Part shown: positions 15,572-22,711 of the stretch, piece by piece
Layout of the letters: every line of letters starts with the position of its first letter
Numbering within the stretch: position 1 is the stretch's first letter
From: JAHJUB01 sp041653615 [NCBI: Candidatus Ratteibacteria bacterium]
GTDB taxonomy: Bacteria > Ratteibacteria > UBA8468 > MWAK01
Assembly (NCBI GenBank): GCA_041653615.1
Contig: JBAZEZ010000003.1
Coordinates: forward strand, 1-64,000
Direction: 5' to 3'
Length of the DNA: 64,000 bases
Notes under the pieces: generated by a model
What the model was told of the DNA's origin: nothing
Databases searched by the model: none
What the model saw: only the letters and a program-made list of their open reading frames with translations
Position numbers and translations under genes: made by a program

Positions 15572-16954
15572 ATGCCTAAAGCAGAAAACATTGATTTCCT
15601 GAGAGAGCATAATCAACACCATATTCTTCAACATTACCAACGCCTTAGTCCGGATAAACAGAACCGTTTCCGGAAAAACTTGGATGGGCTGGACCTTCCG
15701 CTGGTTTTTAAACTTCACCAGGAATTTTCCGTTAGAAATATCGTCGCGCATGTTTCTGGCGATATTCAACCGGCCCCGATTATTACCCTACCTAAAACAC
15801 CCTCCGAGGCGGTTTTCCGGGAAAAGGCGTGCGCTGAAGGGGAGGCGCTTCTTCGCGAAAACAGGATTGCTGTTCTTGTTGTAGCCGGTGGCCAGGGTTC
15901 TCGTTTCGGGTTTGAAGGCCCCAAGGGTATTTTCCCTGTTTCCCCGGTCAAAAATAAATCTCTGTTTCAATTGTTTTCCGAAACGATTCTGGCTCTAAAC
16001 CGCCGTTACCGGTCCGCTATTCCCCTGTTGGTTATGACCAGCACGGAAAACGACGGTTCAGTTAAAGATTTTTTTCGGGCGCATTCCTTTTTCGGATTGG
16101 ATTCCGGCGCGGTCTTCTTTTTTAAGCAAGAGATGCTGCCTACGATTACTGCGGCCGGTAGTCTGATTTTGAAGGACGAGACGCATCTATTTACCAATCC
16201 CTCCGGACACGGCGGTTCTCTCAAGGCGCTTTACAAATCCGGACTTCTTTCCGGGCTTACGCAAAAGGGTTTCTCCGACCTTTTTTATTGTCAAATTGAC
16301 AACCCGTTAGTGAAGATAGCCGAACCGGCTTTTCTGGGATATCACCGCCTGGCGGAATCAGAATTTTCTCTCAAGGTTTTGCGGCGGCGAAACGCGGCGG
16401 AAAAAATAGGCGTTTACGCGCTCGTAGACGGAAAGCCGGGTGTAATTGAATATAGCAACCTGGTGCCGGGGAGTGAGTGTCTGACCGAAGGGGAAGACAT
16501 GCGTTTTTGGGCCGGGAGCATAGCTATTCATATTCTTTCCCTGCCTTTTGTGGAACGTTTGAATCGTCAGGGATTCAGTTTGCCTTATCATCGGGCGGTT
16601 AAGATTACCGAAGCGCCGGGTTTTGGCGGAAAATTGGAAAAGATGACTGTCTGGAAATTCGAAACATTTGTATTCGACGGTTTGCCGCTGGCCGCCAGGA
16701 CTTGCTGCGTGGAAACGCTCCGGGAGGAAGAGTTTGCTCCGGTCAAGAATCGGCAGGGAGAAGATTCGGCCGATTCTGCCGCAAAGGCAATTTCTGTTCG
16801 CACCCGGCAATGGTTGGTTGAAACCGGCAGCGCGGCTGTGGCGCCGGGGGTGCGGGTTGAAATAAGCCCGGGTTATGCCTTGGATAAAGAAGAACTCGCC
16901 GAAAAACGGAAAGGAAATCCCCTGGTAATCAAAAAAGACACCTACCTGGAATAA
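15572..16954 (+). CDS. UAP1-type UDP-sugar pyrophosphorylase
   Basis: 460-residue nucleotidyltransferase of the UDPGP family (eukaryotic UAP1/UGP2 type, not GlmU or GalU). The nucleotide-binding signature VVAGGQGSRFGFEGPKG is at about residues 107-123, followed by PLLVMTSTENDGSVKDFF, the uridine site NPSGHGG at about 210, FYCQIDNPLVKI at about 237 and the KIGVYALVDGKPGVIEYSNL sugar-site segment at about 284-303. It most likely makes UDP-GlcNAc (or UDP-GalNAc/UDP-Glc) from UTP and the sugar 1-phosphate; the sugar cannot be settled from sequence alone. It stands alone between rplQ and the Exb genes and could feed the polysaccharide system at 44-55 kb. Confidence 0.88.
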   Translation: MPKAENIDFLREHNQHHILQHYQRLSPDKQNRFRKNLDGLDLPLVFKLHQEFSVRNIVAHVSGDIQPAPIITLPKTPSEAVFREKACAEGEALLRENRIAVLVVAGGQGSRFGFEGPKGIFPVSPVKNKSLFQLFSETILALNRRYRSAIPLLVMTSTENDGSVKDFFRAHSFFGLDSGAVFFFKQEMLPTITAAGSLILKDETHLFTNPSGHGGSLKALYKSGLLSGLTQKGFSDLFYCQIDNPLVKIAEPAFLGYHRLAESEFSLKVLRRRNAAEKIGVYALVDGKPGVIEYSNLVPGSECLTEGEDMRFWAGSIAIHILSLPFVERLNRQGFSLPYHRAVKITEAPGFGGKLEKMTVWKFETFVFDGLPLAARTCCVETLREEEFAPVKNRQGEDSADSAAKAISVRTRQWLVETGSAAVAPGVRVEISPGYALDKEELAEKRKGNPLVIKKDTYLE

Positions 16955-16975
16955 GCATTTTGTACTGATGCCGTT

Positions 16976-17005
16976 TTGACTTAAACCCTGTATTTTTAGT
17001 AAAAT
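16976..17005 (+). promoter_or_regulatory. sigma-70 promoter for the exbB-exbD-tonB operon
   Basis: TTGACT at 16976-16981 and TAAAAT at 17000-17005 with an 18-base spacer, about 48 bases before the exbB ATG. It is inside the only sizeable gap between the pyrophosphorylase gene and exbB. Confidence 0.6.
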
Positions 17006-17053
17006 AACAATTTAACGAAAAGATTTTGTACTTAACCCGGGGGAAATAAAAAA

Positions 17054-17662
17054 ATGGATATCAGGTGGCTTTTATCATTTAAGATGACCGGCTGGTTTTG
17101 CGGCGGCGTGATCGTCGTTTTGGCCGTTCTTTCTATCGTTTCCTGGTCACTCATTTTTCAGAAAATGGCTGCTTTTCGCCGGGCGCGTCGCGCCAATTCC
17201 TTTTTCCGTTCAATGTCTGGTACGGAAATATCGGAGAAGTACACTGCTTTTTTTGCTTATTCCTGCCTATATCTGATTTCTTGGAAGGTAAATCAATTTC
17301 CGTTATTGGATGAAAAGAACCTTTTAAAATTAGAAGAGGAACTCAAAATTGAATTGAATGAGTATTTTGAGAATCTGAGCAGCGGACTTCCCATTCTCGG
17401 CAGTATTACCAGCGTGGCTCCTTTTGTGGGCCTGTTGGGCACGGTTTGGGGCATTATGGTTATTTTTGGAAGGATGCACGGTCAGGTGGCCGGTGTTTCG
17501 GAGATGGTGGCTCCGGGTGTGGCTCAGGCGCTTATCGCCACCGTAGCCGGTTTGATAACAGCCATACCGGCGCTCTTTTTCTATAACTATTTTACGATGA
17601 TTTTGCGGAGTCTTTCCAGCGAAGCGGACACTTACGCGAGCCGGCTTATTTCTAAGAAATGA
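17054..17662 (+). CDS. ExbB/TolQ-type proton channel subunit
   Basis: 202-residue MotA/TolQ/ExbB family protein. The first membrane segment is at about residues 11-33, and the paired segments III and IV at about 110-190 contain the family core LPILGSITSVAPFVGLLGTVWGIM and ALIATVAGLITAIPALFFYNYF. With ExbD it forms an inner-membrane motor using the proton gradient to drive an outer-membrane partner. It overlaps exbD by four bases (ATGA), followed by a TonB-like gene. TolQ is the alternative; the lack of TolB and Pal nearby favours ExbB. Confidence 0.93.
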   Translation: MDIRWLLSFKMTGWFCGGVIVVLAVLSIVSWSLIFQKMAAFRRARRANSFFRSMSGTEISEKYTAFFAYSCLYLISWKVNQFPLLDEKNLLKLEEELKIELNEYFENLSSGLPILGSITSVAPFVGLLGTVWGIMVIFGRMHGQVAGVSEMVAPGVAQALIATVAGLITAIPALFFYNYFTMILRSLSSEADTYASRLISKK

Positions 17663-18078
17663 ATAAAAGGATAAAATTCACACCGTCATTGCTGGACCAG
17701 ATTAATATTACTCCGATGCTGGATACCATTTTGGTTCTGCTCGCCGTTTTTGTTATTATTTCCCCGTTGGTCGGGCCCGGCATTCCGGTCAAGCTTCCGA
17801 CTGCCACCGGAGAAAAACTTTCGGTTAGCGCAACCATTCTCCTGACATTGAATAAGCAGGGTGAAGTATTTTTGAGCGGTAGGCAGGCAAATCCAATCTT
17901 TCTTTCGGTTGACCTCCAGAACTTAAAAAAGGCAGACCCGGGTTTGAAGGTTATTATCCAGGCGGACAAAGAAGTCTCTTATGAAGCTGTGGTTTCCCTG
18001 CTGGATATTGTGCGTCAGGCCGGAATTTCTTCGGTGGGTCTGGCCACCACCTCGAAGACCGTAAACGGTAAATGGTAA
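17659..18078 (+). CDS. ExbD/TolR-type biopolymer transport protein
   Basis: 139-residue single-pass protein. A short cytoplasmic start is followed by LLDQINITPMLDTILVLLAVFVIIS at about residues 9-33, with the conserved Asp (D21 in PMLDTILVLL) that carries protons in ExbD/TolR. The periplasmic domain ends with VVSLLDIVRQAGISSVGLATTSK, the family C-terminus. It starts within exbB and lies 65 bases before the TonB-like gene. Confidence 0.93.
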   Translation: MNKRIKFTPSLLDQINITPMLDTILVLLAVFVIISPLVGPGIPVKLPTATGEKLSVSATILLTLNKQGEVFLSGRQANPIFLSVDLQNLKKADPGLKVIIQADKEVSYEAVVSLLDIVRQAGISSVGLATTSKTVNGKW

Positions 18079-18143
18079 TAACAGAATAAATAAAATATTT
18101 CACCGTTTAATGTTTTCACTATTCATAATTTAAAGCACTACGA

Positions 18144-18911
18144 ATGAAAGCCTATCTTCTTTCTGTATTCTTCCACCTACTTTTCGCCGGCCTCCTTTTT
18201 TTTCTGGCGGTTTCACCCGGGAAAGCCCTGCCTTCGGGGAGGGTTGACCAGGTTTTTTTGGTAACTTCAATACCGGTGGCTCCGATATCTTCCGTGTCGG
18301 CGGATGCGCTCCCCGCGACGCCCTCGGGCTCGATGAGTCGAGTTCCTGCAATTAAGCCGGAGAATACGATTGAGCCGGTACCGGTAAAGCCGGAAAAAAG
18401 CCTGGCGGAAAAATTAGCAATGCGTTTGAACGGCGCAACGTCCGAAGTTTGGAATCACACGACGGCAAACCGGAGCGGAGAGCCCCGGGAACAATCCGGA
18501 ACCGCAGCCGAGACAGGGACGGGAGTTCCCGTAAAAGAAGGATTATCACCCGGTCAGACGCAAAGTTTGCCGAGCCAGGCTTCGGTATCAACCGGTGAAG
18601 GCGCAACCCGGGTGAAACCGGAGGAGGGTTTTTCAGACGAATGGTATCTTACCCTGCTTTCCCGGCGGCTCACCGAAAGATGGAATCCGGTGCGCGAAGG
18701 GATTGCGGTGGTAGCGAGGGAGGTTACCGTATCCTTCACGATAACCCGGGATGGTCGGATAAAAGACGTGGGTCTTACCCGCGCCTCCGGTAACCAAAGA
18801 TTTGACCGTTCCGGCGTTACTGCGGTGGTTGAAAGCGATTTTTTGCCGCCTCTGCCGACAAGTTGGGGGAAAAAAGAATTGCAAATTTCCGTTCGTTTCC
18901 GGGAAAAGTAG
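18144..18911 (+). CDS. TonB/TolA-like energy transducer
   Basis: 255 residues. One N-terminal membrane segment (about 5-24) is followed by a variable periplasmic linker rich in Pro, Lys and Glu to about residue 165, and a C-terminal TonB-like domain from about residue 170 (LTERWNPVREG..., VSFTITRDGRIKDVGLTRASGNQRFDRSGVTAV). It should transmit the ExbB/ExbD motor force to outer-membrane receptors. No receptor gene is in the window. TolA is the alternative, since the domain AL/VxxW...G pattern suits either. Confidence 0.85.
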   Translation: MKAYLLSVFFHLLFAGLLFFLAVSPGKALPSGRVDQVFLVTSIPVAPISSVSADALPATPSGSMSRVPAIKPENTIEPVPVKPEKSLAEKLAMRLNGATSEVWNHTTANRSGEPREQSGTAAETGTGVPVKEGLSPGQTQSLPSQASVSTGEGATRVKPEEGFSDEWYLTLLSRRLTERWNPVREGIAVVAREVTVSFTITRDGRIKDVGLTRASGNQRFDRSGVTAVVESDFLPPLPTSWGKKELQISVRFREK

Positions 18912-18923
18912 GAAAGTTTATTT

Positions 18924-19186
18924 GGACGTAGATTTACGCAGATAATCGCAGATACAGATTAAAGATTACTTTAATGTGGATATTTTCACGATATCACCAA
19001 GAAATAATTAGGAAGATAAAAGGCACGATACAGGCAAGGGCAATAAAGGTAAAACACGTCACACATAATTTTGAACCCCTACCATCCCAAAAGATATAAT
19101 TTTTCATAATAGAATTACTTAAAAAAATACTCTTAAAAAATTATAGTTTAAGCTTTATCCCGTTGTTTCTGCGTACATCTGCGTCC
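18924..19186. repeat. GGACGCAGAT-family inverted repeat (copy 2, with internal insert)
   Basis: The left arm is GGACGTAGATTTACGCAGATAATCGCAGATACAGATTAAA and the right arm CTTTATCCCGTTGTTTCTGCGTACATCTGCGTCC, matching copy 4 (31991) closely in both arms. The copy is about 263 bases because the middle is longer than in copies 3 and 4 (about 115 bases). It fills the 285-base gap between the convergent tonB-like and FGE-like genes and would act as a spacer or bidirectional end. No other feature was found in that gap. Confidence 0.8.
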
Positions 19187-19196
19187 CAATAGTAAT

Positions 19197-20171
19197 TTAT
19201 CTTGCGTCTTTAACACACCTGAATCCCAGATTTGGTTCCGGCATTGTTCCCTTGAATTGCGCGTAGGAGGAAAGCTCGTTGGCTCCGTCTTCAAAAGATC
19301 CGCCCTTTACTATTTTCCATCGTTTACTGTCGGAGGTGTAAGGAGTGGTTGTCCATTCCCGTACGTTTCCTACCATGTCAAATATGCCAAAAGGGCTGCG
19401 GTCATATGGAAAACTTCCTACCGGCGTCGTGGTTCCCTTCCCCTGTCGGTTACCGTTGGCGTAAGTCTGAATATAATTGTTTCCCCAGGGGTAGATGAAG
19501 CCTTCGTTACCTCGGCTGGCTCGTTCCCATTCTTCTTTAGTCGGCAGTCTTTTTCCTACCCATTCAGCAAATTCTTTTGCATCCTGGTAAGAAACATTAA
19601 CGACCGGATGGTTGGCTAATTCATTCGGGTAGATTCCGTTTTTCCAAATATTATACTTCGGGCCTCTGGGGTCAGCCGGTGGCTTATGTTCGGTTGCCCT
19701 GACAAAATCGGCATACTGCCGATTGCTAATTTCGTATTTATCCATGAAAAAAGCCGGAACGTTGAGTTTAACCGACGTCCCATTTTCGTTCCAGCCCGCG
19801 ATGTAATCTCCGGCCGGCACCAAGACCATACCTTCCGGAGAAGGCGCTTGTTCCGGATTTTTGGGCGCGTTACTCGAGGACGCGGAACCGCCTCCGCTGA
19901 TACCGGGTAGCGCTAATCCCGGAGTCGGTTGCGGGACGGAAAGACCGTTTTCCGCGAGTTCGTTGGAACGGACGGAATTATGACCTAACCTCATTGTTTT
20001 TTTAGCTATGTTTTTGGCAATAATTATGATACCTAAAATAAGGCTCAAGGCAAGAATGATTAGAAGAAAAGAAGATATGATTGCGCGGAGCGGCGTTTTT
20101 TGTTTTTCGGAAGATTGGTTTGTTTTTGCGACCTTGGTTCCGTCTTCTTCGGAAATCAGGATTTTGGACAT
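19197..20171 (-). CDS. membrane-anchored FGE-sulfatase-fold (SUMF1-like) protein
   Basis: 324 residues from the ATG at 20171. A GTG nine bases upstream belongs to the Shine-Dalgarno (GGGAGGTGA), so it is not the start. One membrane segment lies at about residues 30-50, followed by a Ser/Gly/Pro-rich linker and the FGE domain from about 115: MVLVPAGDYIAG, PVVNVSYQDAKEFAEWVGKRLPTKEEWERASRG, FGIFDMVGNVREWT and KGGSFEDG...GFRC. Only one Cys (the FRC near the end) is visible in the domain, so the Cys pair of true formylglycine-generating enzymes is missing and a binding or structural role is more likely. It stands alone on the minus strand with its own promoter. Confidence 0.85.
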   Translation of the reverse strand: MSKILISEEDGTKVAKTNQSSEKQKTPLRAIISSFLLIILALSLILGIIIIAKNIAKKTMRLGHNSVRSNELAENGLSVPQPTPGLALPGISGGGSASSSNAPKNPEQAPSPEGMVLVPAGDYIAGWNENGTSVKLNVPAFFMDKYEISNRQYADFVRATEHKPPADPRGPKYNIWKNGIYPNELANHPVVNVSYQDAKEFAEWVGKRLPTKEEWERASRGNEGFIYPWGNNYIQTYANGNRQGKGTTTPVGSFPYDRSPFGIFDMVGNVREWTTTPYTSDSKRWKIVKGGSFEDGANELSSYAQFKGTMPEPNLGFRCVKDAR

Positions 20172-20221
20172 ATACTTCACCTCCCTTTCTTTAGAGTGAC
20201 CCGTGACAAAATTTATTTAAT

Positions 20222-20252
20222 ATTATATCATTAAAGCGGGGGAAAAAGTCAA
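20222..20252 (-). promoter_or_regulatory. promoter of the FGE-like gene
   Basis: Read on the minus strand: TTGACT (20252-20247), a 19-base spacer and TGATATAAT, an extended -10 (20227-20222). It lies about 50 bases before the start codon, next to the divergent lysS promoter. Confidence 0.65.
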
Positions 20253-20259
20253 GAGAGAT

Positions 20260-20287
20260 TTGCTTTTTGATGTCGGCACGGTATAAA
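20260..20287 (+). promoter_or_regulatory. putative lysS promoter
   Basis: TTGCTT at 20260-20265, a 16-base spacer and TATAAA at 20282-20287, followed by an A/T-rich leader of about 50 bases to lysS. It diverges from the FGE-like gene promoter. The -35 is only a moderate match. Confidence 0.45.
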
Positions 20288-20342
20288 ATTTAAAGAACGG
20301 CGGTGTTTTAAAAATACGTTTATTTAATTTACCGTTTTTAAA

Positions 20343-21797
20343 ATGGCGGAAAAAGAACTGCTTCAAGAGCGGGAACGAAAACTGGGCGCGATTATTCAGC
20401 GCGGTACCTATCCTTACGGCGGTCGTTTTGTCCGAAGCGTCCCGGCTCGGGAAGTAACGGATGGTTCAGGCGATGTCCGGCTCGCCGGTAGAATTGTTAC
20501 CATGCGTAATCACGGAAAGGCCGCTTTCGCGGACTTGGAGGACCTTTCCGGTCGTATTCAGGTCTATTTTCAGCAAGATATTCTCGGTGTTGCTTTTGAC
20601 CTCTATCAGTTATTGGATATCGGAGATATCGTCGGTGTGTCCGGAGAGCCTTTTCGCACTAGAACCGGCCAATTAACCGTTAAGGCTAAGGAGTTAACGC
20701 TTCTTTCCAAATCAAACCGGCCCCTTCCGGAAAAATGGCATGGGCTGAAGGATGTCGAAACCAGATTTCGTCAACGATATCTTGATTTGATTGCCAACCC
20801 GGAAGTGCGGGAAGTTTTTATCGCCCGCAGTCTTATCGTCAGTCGCATACGGCAACGCCTGAATGAGAGATGTTTTTTGGAGGTGGAAACGCCGATGATG
20901 CATCCGATCGCGGGTGGAGCAGAGGCCCGACCATTTGTCACCCATCATAACACTTTGGGTACGGATCTTTATTTGCGCATCGCTCCGGAATTATACCTGA
21001 AGCGGCTTTTGGTCGGCGGTCTGGAAAAAGTTTACGAAATAAACCGCTCTTTTCGTAACGAAGGAATTTCACCGCTCCATAATCCTGAGTTTACGATGCT
21101 GGAACTTTACGCGGCCTATACTGATTACAAAGGGATGGCCGAAATTGCCGAAGGGCTGATTTTGTCTTTACTGGAGGCCAATATTCCGGGTGTGAACGGT
21201 TCCGGAAATAAGTTAAATTATCAGGGGGTGGAAATTGACCTGTCTCCTCCCTGGTGTCAGGCGACTTTATTCGATTTGATGAGAGAGCATGCCGGTATCA
21301 ACGATTTGCGTAACCGGGGAGAATTGCTTGCCTGCCTTCAGAAAGAGAGGACCCCGCTCACCGGAACCGAAACAGCCTTTGACCTATTGGACACTCTTTT
21401 TAAAATAAGGGTTCAGCCGAAATTGGTATCGCCAGTTTTCGTGATGGATTACCCCCGGGAGATTTCACCTTTGGCCAAGAGTAAACCGGGGGAGGCGGAG
21501 ACGGTTGAACGATTCGAACTTTTTATCGCTGGGATGGAGGTTGGTAATGCCTACTCGGAATTGAACGATCCGGAAGAGCAGCGCCGTCGTTTTTTGGAAG
21601 AGGTTAAGAATAATCGTCCGGACCGGCCCAAGGTGGTGGATGAGGATTATATTCTCGCTCTATCCTACGGAATGCCGCCGGCCGGTGGTCTGGGCATAGG
21701 TATCGACCGTCTGGTGATGCTGTTGACGAACCAGCCTTCCATCCGCGAAGTAATCCTTTTCCCGCTTCTGCGTTCCCAGGCGGTAATTTCTAAGTGA
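20343..21797 (+). CDS. lysS: lysyl-tRNA synthetase, class II
   Basis: 484 residues. An N-terminal OB-fold anticodon-binding domain (about 50-150, VRLAGRIVTMRNHGKAAFADLEDLSGRIQVYFQ) precedes the class II catalytic core. Motif 1 is at about 200-215 (ETPMMHPIAGGAEARPF), motif 2 at about 238-260 (EINRSFRNEGISPLHNPEFTMLE) and motif 3 near the end (GLGIGIDRLVML). ELYAAYTDYKGM and the C-terminal GMEVGNAYSELNDPEEQ are typical of bacterial LysS. It overlaps the next gene by one base. Confidence 0.97.
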   Translation: MAEKELLQERERKLGAIIQRGTYPYGGRFVRSVPAREVTDGSGDVRLAGRIVTMRNHGKAAFADLEDLSGRIQVYFQQDILGVAFDLYQLLDIGDIVGVSGEPFRTRTGQLTVKAKELTLLSKSNRPLPEKWHGLKDVETRFRQRYLDLIANPEVREVFIARSLIVSRIRQRLNERCFLEVETPMMHPIAGGAEARPFVTHHNTLGTDLYLRIAPELYLKRLLVGGLEKVYEINRSFRNEGISPLHNPEFTMLELYAAYTDYKGMAEIAEGLILSLLEANIPGVNGSGNKLNYQGVEIDLSPPWCQATLFDLMREHAGINDLRNRGELLACLQKERTPLTGTETAFDLLDTLFKIRVQPKLVSPVFVMDYPREISPLAKSKPGEAETVERFELFIAGMEVGNAYSELNDPEEQRRRFLEEVKNNRPDRPKVVDEDYILALSYGMPPAGGLGIGIDRLVMLLTNQPSIREVILFPLLRSQAVISK

Positions 21798-22027
21798 TGG
21801 AAAAAAAACGAAGGGTACTTTGGCTGGAAAACGCTCTGATTATTATGGCGATTGCCGCTTTGTGGCCGGGTATTTTGCATTGGCCCGACCGGATAACCAG
21901 GCCGTTTCTTTACCTGGCGTTGGTTACGATGGTGGTGATTGCCCGACGCCGGTGGCGTCGGCTGATGAACCTGAAAACGGCCGAAAGAGACGAAGTTAGG
22001 CACAAAGGCACAAAGGTAGAAAGTTGA
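21797..22027 (+). CDS. small membrane protein of unknown function
   Basis: 76 residues from the ATG that overlaps the lysS stop (TGATG). Two hydrophobic segments, LENALIIMAIAALWPGILHW (about 10-29) and FLYLALVTMVVIA (about 37-49), are followed by a basic tail (RRRWRRLM). I do not recognise the family. It lies between lysS and a TPR protein with no gaps, so all three are probably one transcript. Confidence 0.6.
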   Translation: MEKKRRVLWLENALIIMAIAALWPGILHWPDRITRPFLYLALVTMVVIARRRWRRLMNLKTAERDEVRHKGTKVES

Positions 22028-22573
22028 ATGAGGCGGAAGATTGGTTCTTGGGCGAGAATCGTTTTTGTCTGCGGTTTTTTGATTTGGGTTGGTCTTTTTA
22101 CCAATTTAATTCTTCGGCCGGGCGAGAATCGTCAGGCCAAAGAACAGGAAAAAAAAGGAGACGTTTTTTTCAATAACGGCAAACCAGAAACAGCTCTTGT
22201 TTATTGGCGCCGCGCCATAGCGTTGGCTCCAAAACAGCGGTCTCCTTACGAAAAGATTTCGGCTTATTATCTGTTGCAAGGTCAATGGTTAGAGGCGAGA
22301 AAAATTTTGGAAAGTGGTTTGACACAATTGCCTTCGTGTGCTAATCTTTACTTTAATTTAGGTTTGAGTTATTATTTTAGCGAAGATTATATTCGCGCAA
22401 GGGATAATTTTGGGCGCGTGACACAGCTTGATTTTTATTATCCCGACGCCCATTATTTTTTAGGGTTAATCTACCAAAAGGAAGGCAAGCCGGTAGAAGC
22501 GAATAAAGAATTTGTTCGAGAAGTGAACTTGGATCCGACCAGTCGTCGAGCTTGGAGTGAAATCCGAAAATAA
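22028..22573 (+). CDS. membrane-anchored TPR protein
   Basis: 181 residues. A membrane segment lies at about 10-30 (IVFVCGFLIWVGLFTNLIL), then at least three TPR units with the W-LG-Y-A-F-A-P type pattern from about residue 45 (GDVFFNNGKPETALVYWRRAIALAPKQRSPYEKISAYYLLQGQWLEARKILESGL..., NLYFNLGLSYYFSEDYIRARDNF, AHYFLGLIYQKEGKPVEANKEFVREVNLDP). It probably anchors a protein-protein contact at the inner membrane. It starts right after the stop of the previous small gene (TGAATG). Confidence 0.75.
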   Translation: MRRKIGSWARIVFVCGFLIWVGLFTNLILRPGENRQAKEQEKKGDVFFNNGKPETALVYWRRAIALAPKQRSPYEKISAYYLLQGQWLEARKILESGLTQLPSCANLYFNLGLSYYFSEDYIRARDNFGRVTQLDFYYPDAHYFLGLIYQKEGKPVEANKEFVREVNLDPTSRRAWSEIRK

Positions 22574-22585
22574 AATAAATTTAAT

Positions 22586-22699
22586 CGGACGCAGATAAAT
22601 ACAGAAACTATCTGATAATACTTATAAAATAATCTTTAAAGTATTTGTAATTTTCTAAAAATTAATCTTTTAATCTATATCCGCGGTAATCTGCGTCCG
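22586..22699. repeat. GGACGCAGAT-family inverted repeat (copy 3)
   Basis: Arms CGGACGCAGATAAATACAGA and CCGCGGTAATCTGCGTCCG enclose an A/T-rich middle. The right arm ends only 12 bases before the ATG of the giant membrane protein, so its transcript begins translation just after the palindrome, with no Shine-Dalgarno in TAATAATCTTTT. Confidence 0.8.
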
Positions 22700-22711
22700 T
22701 AATAATCTTTT

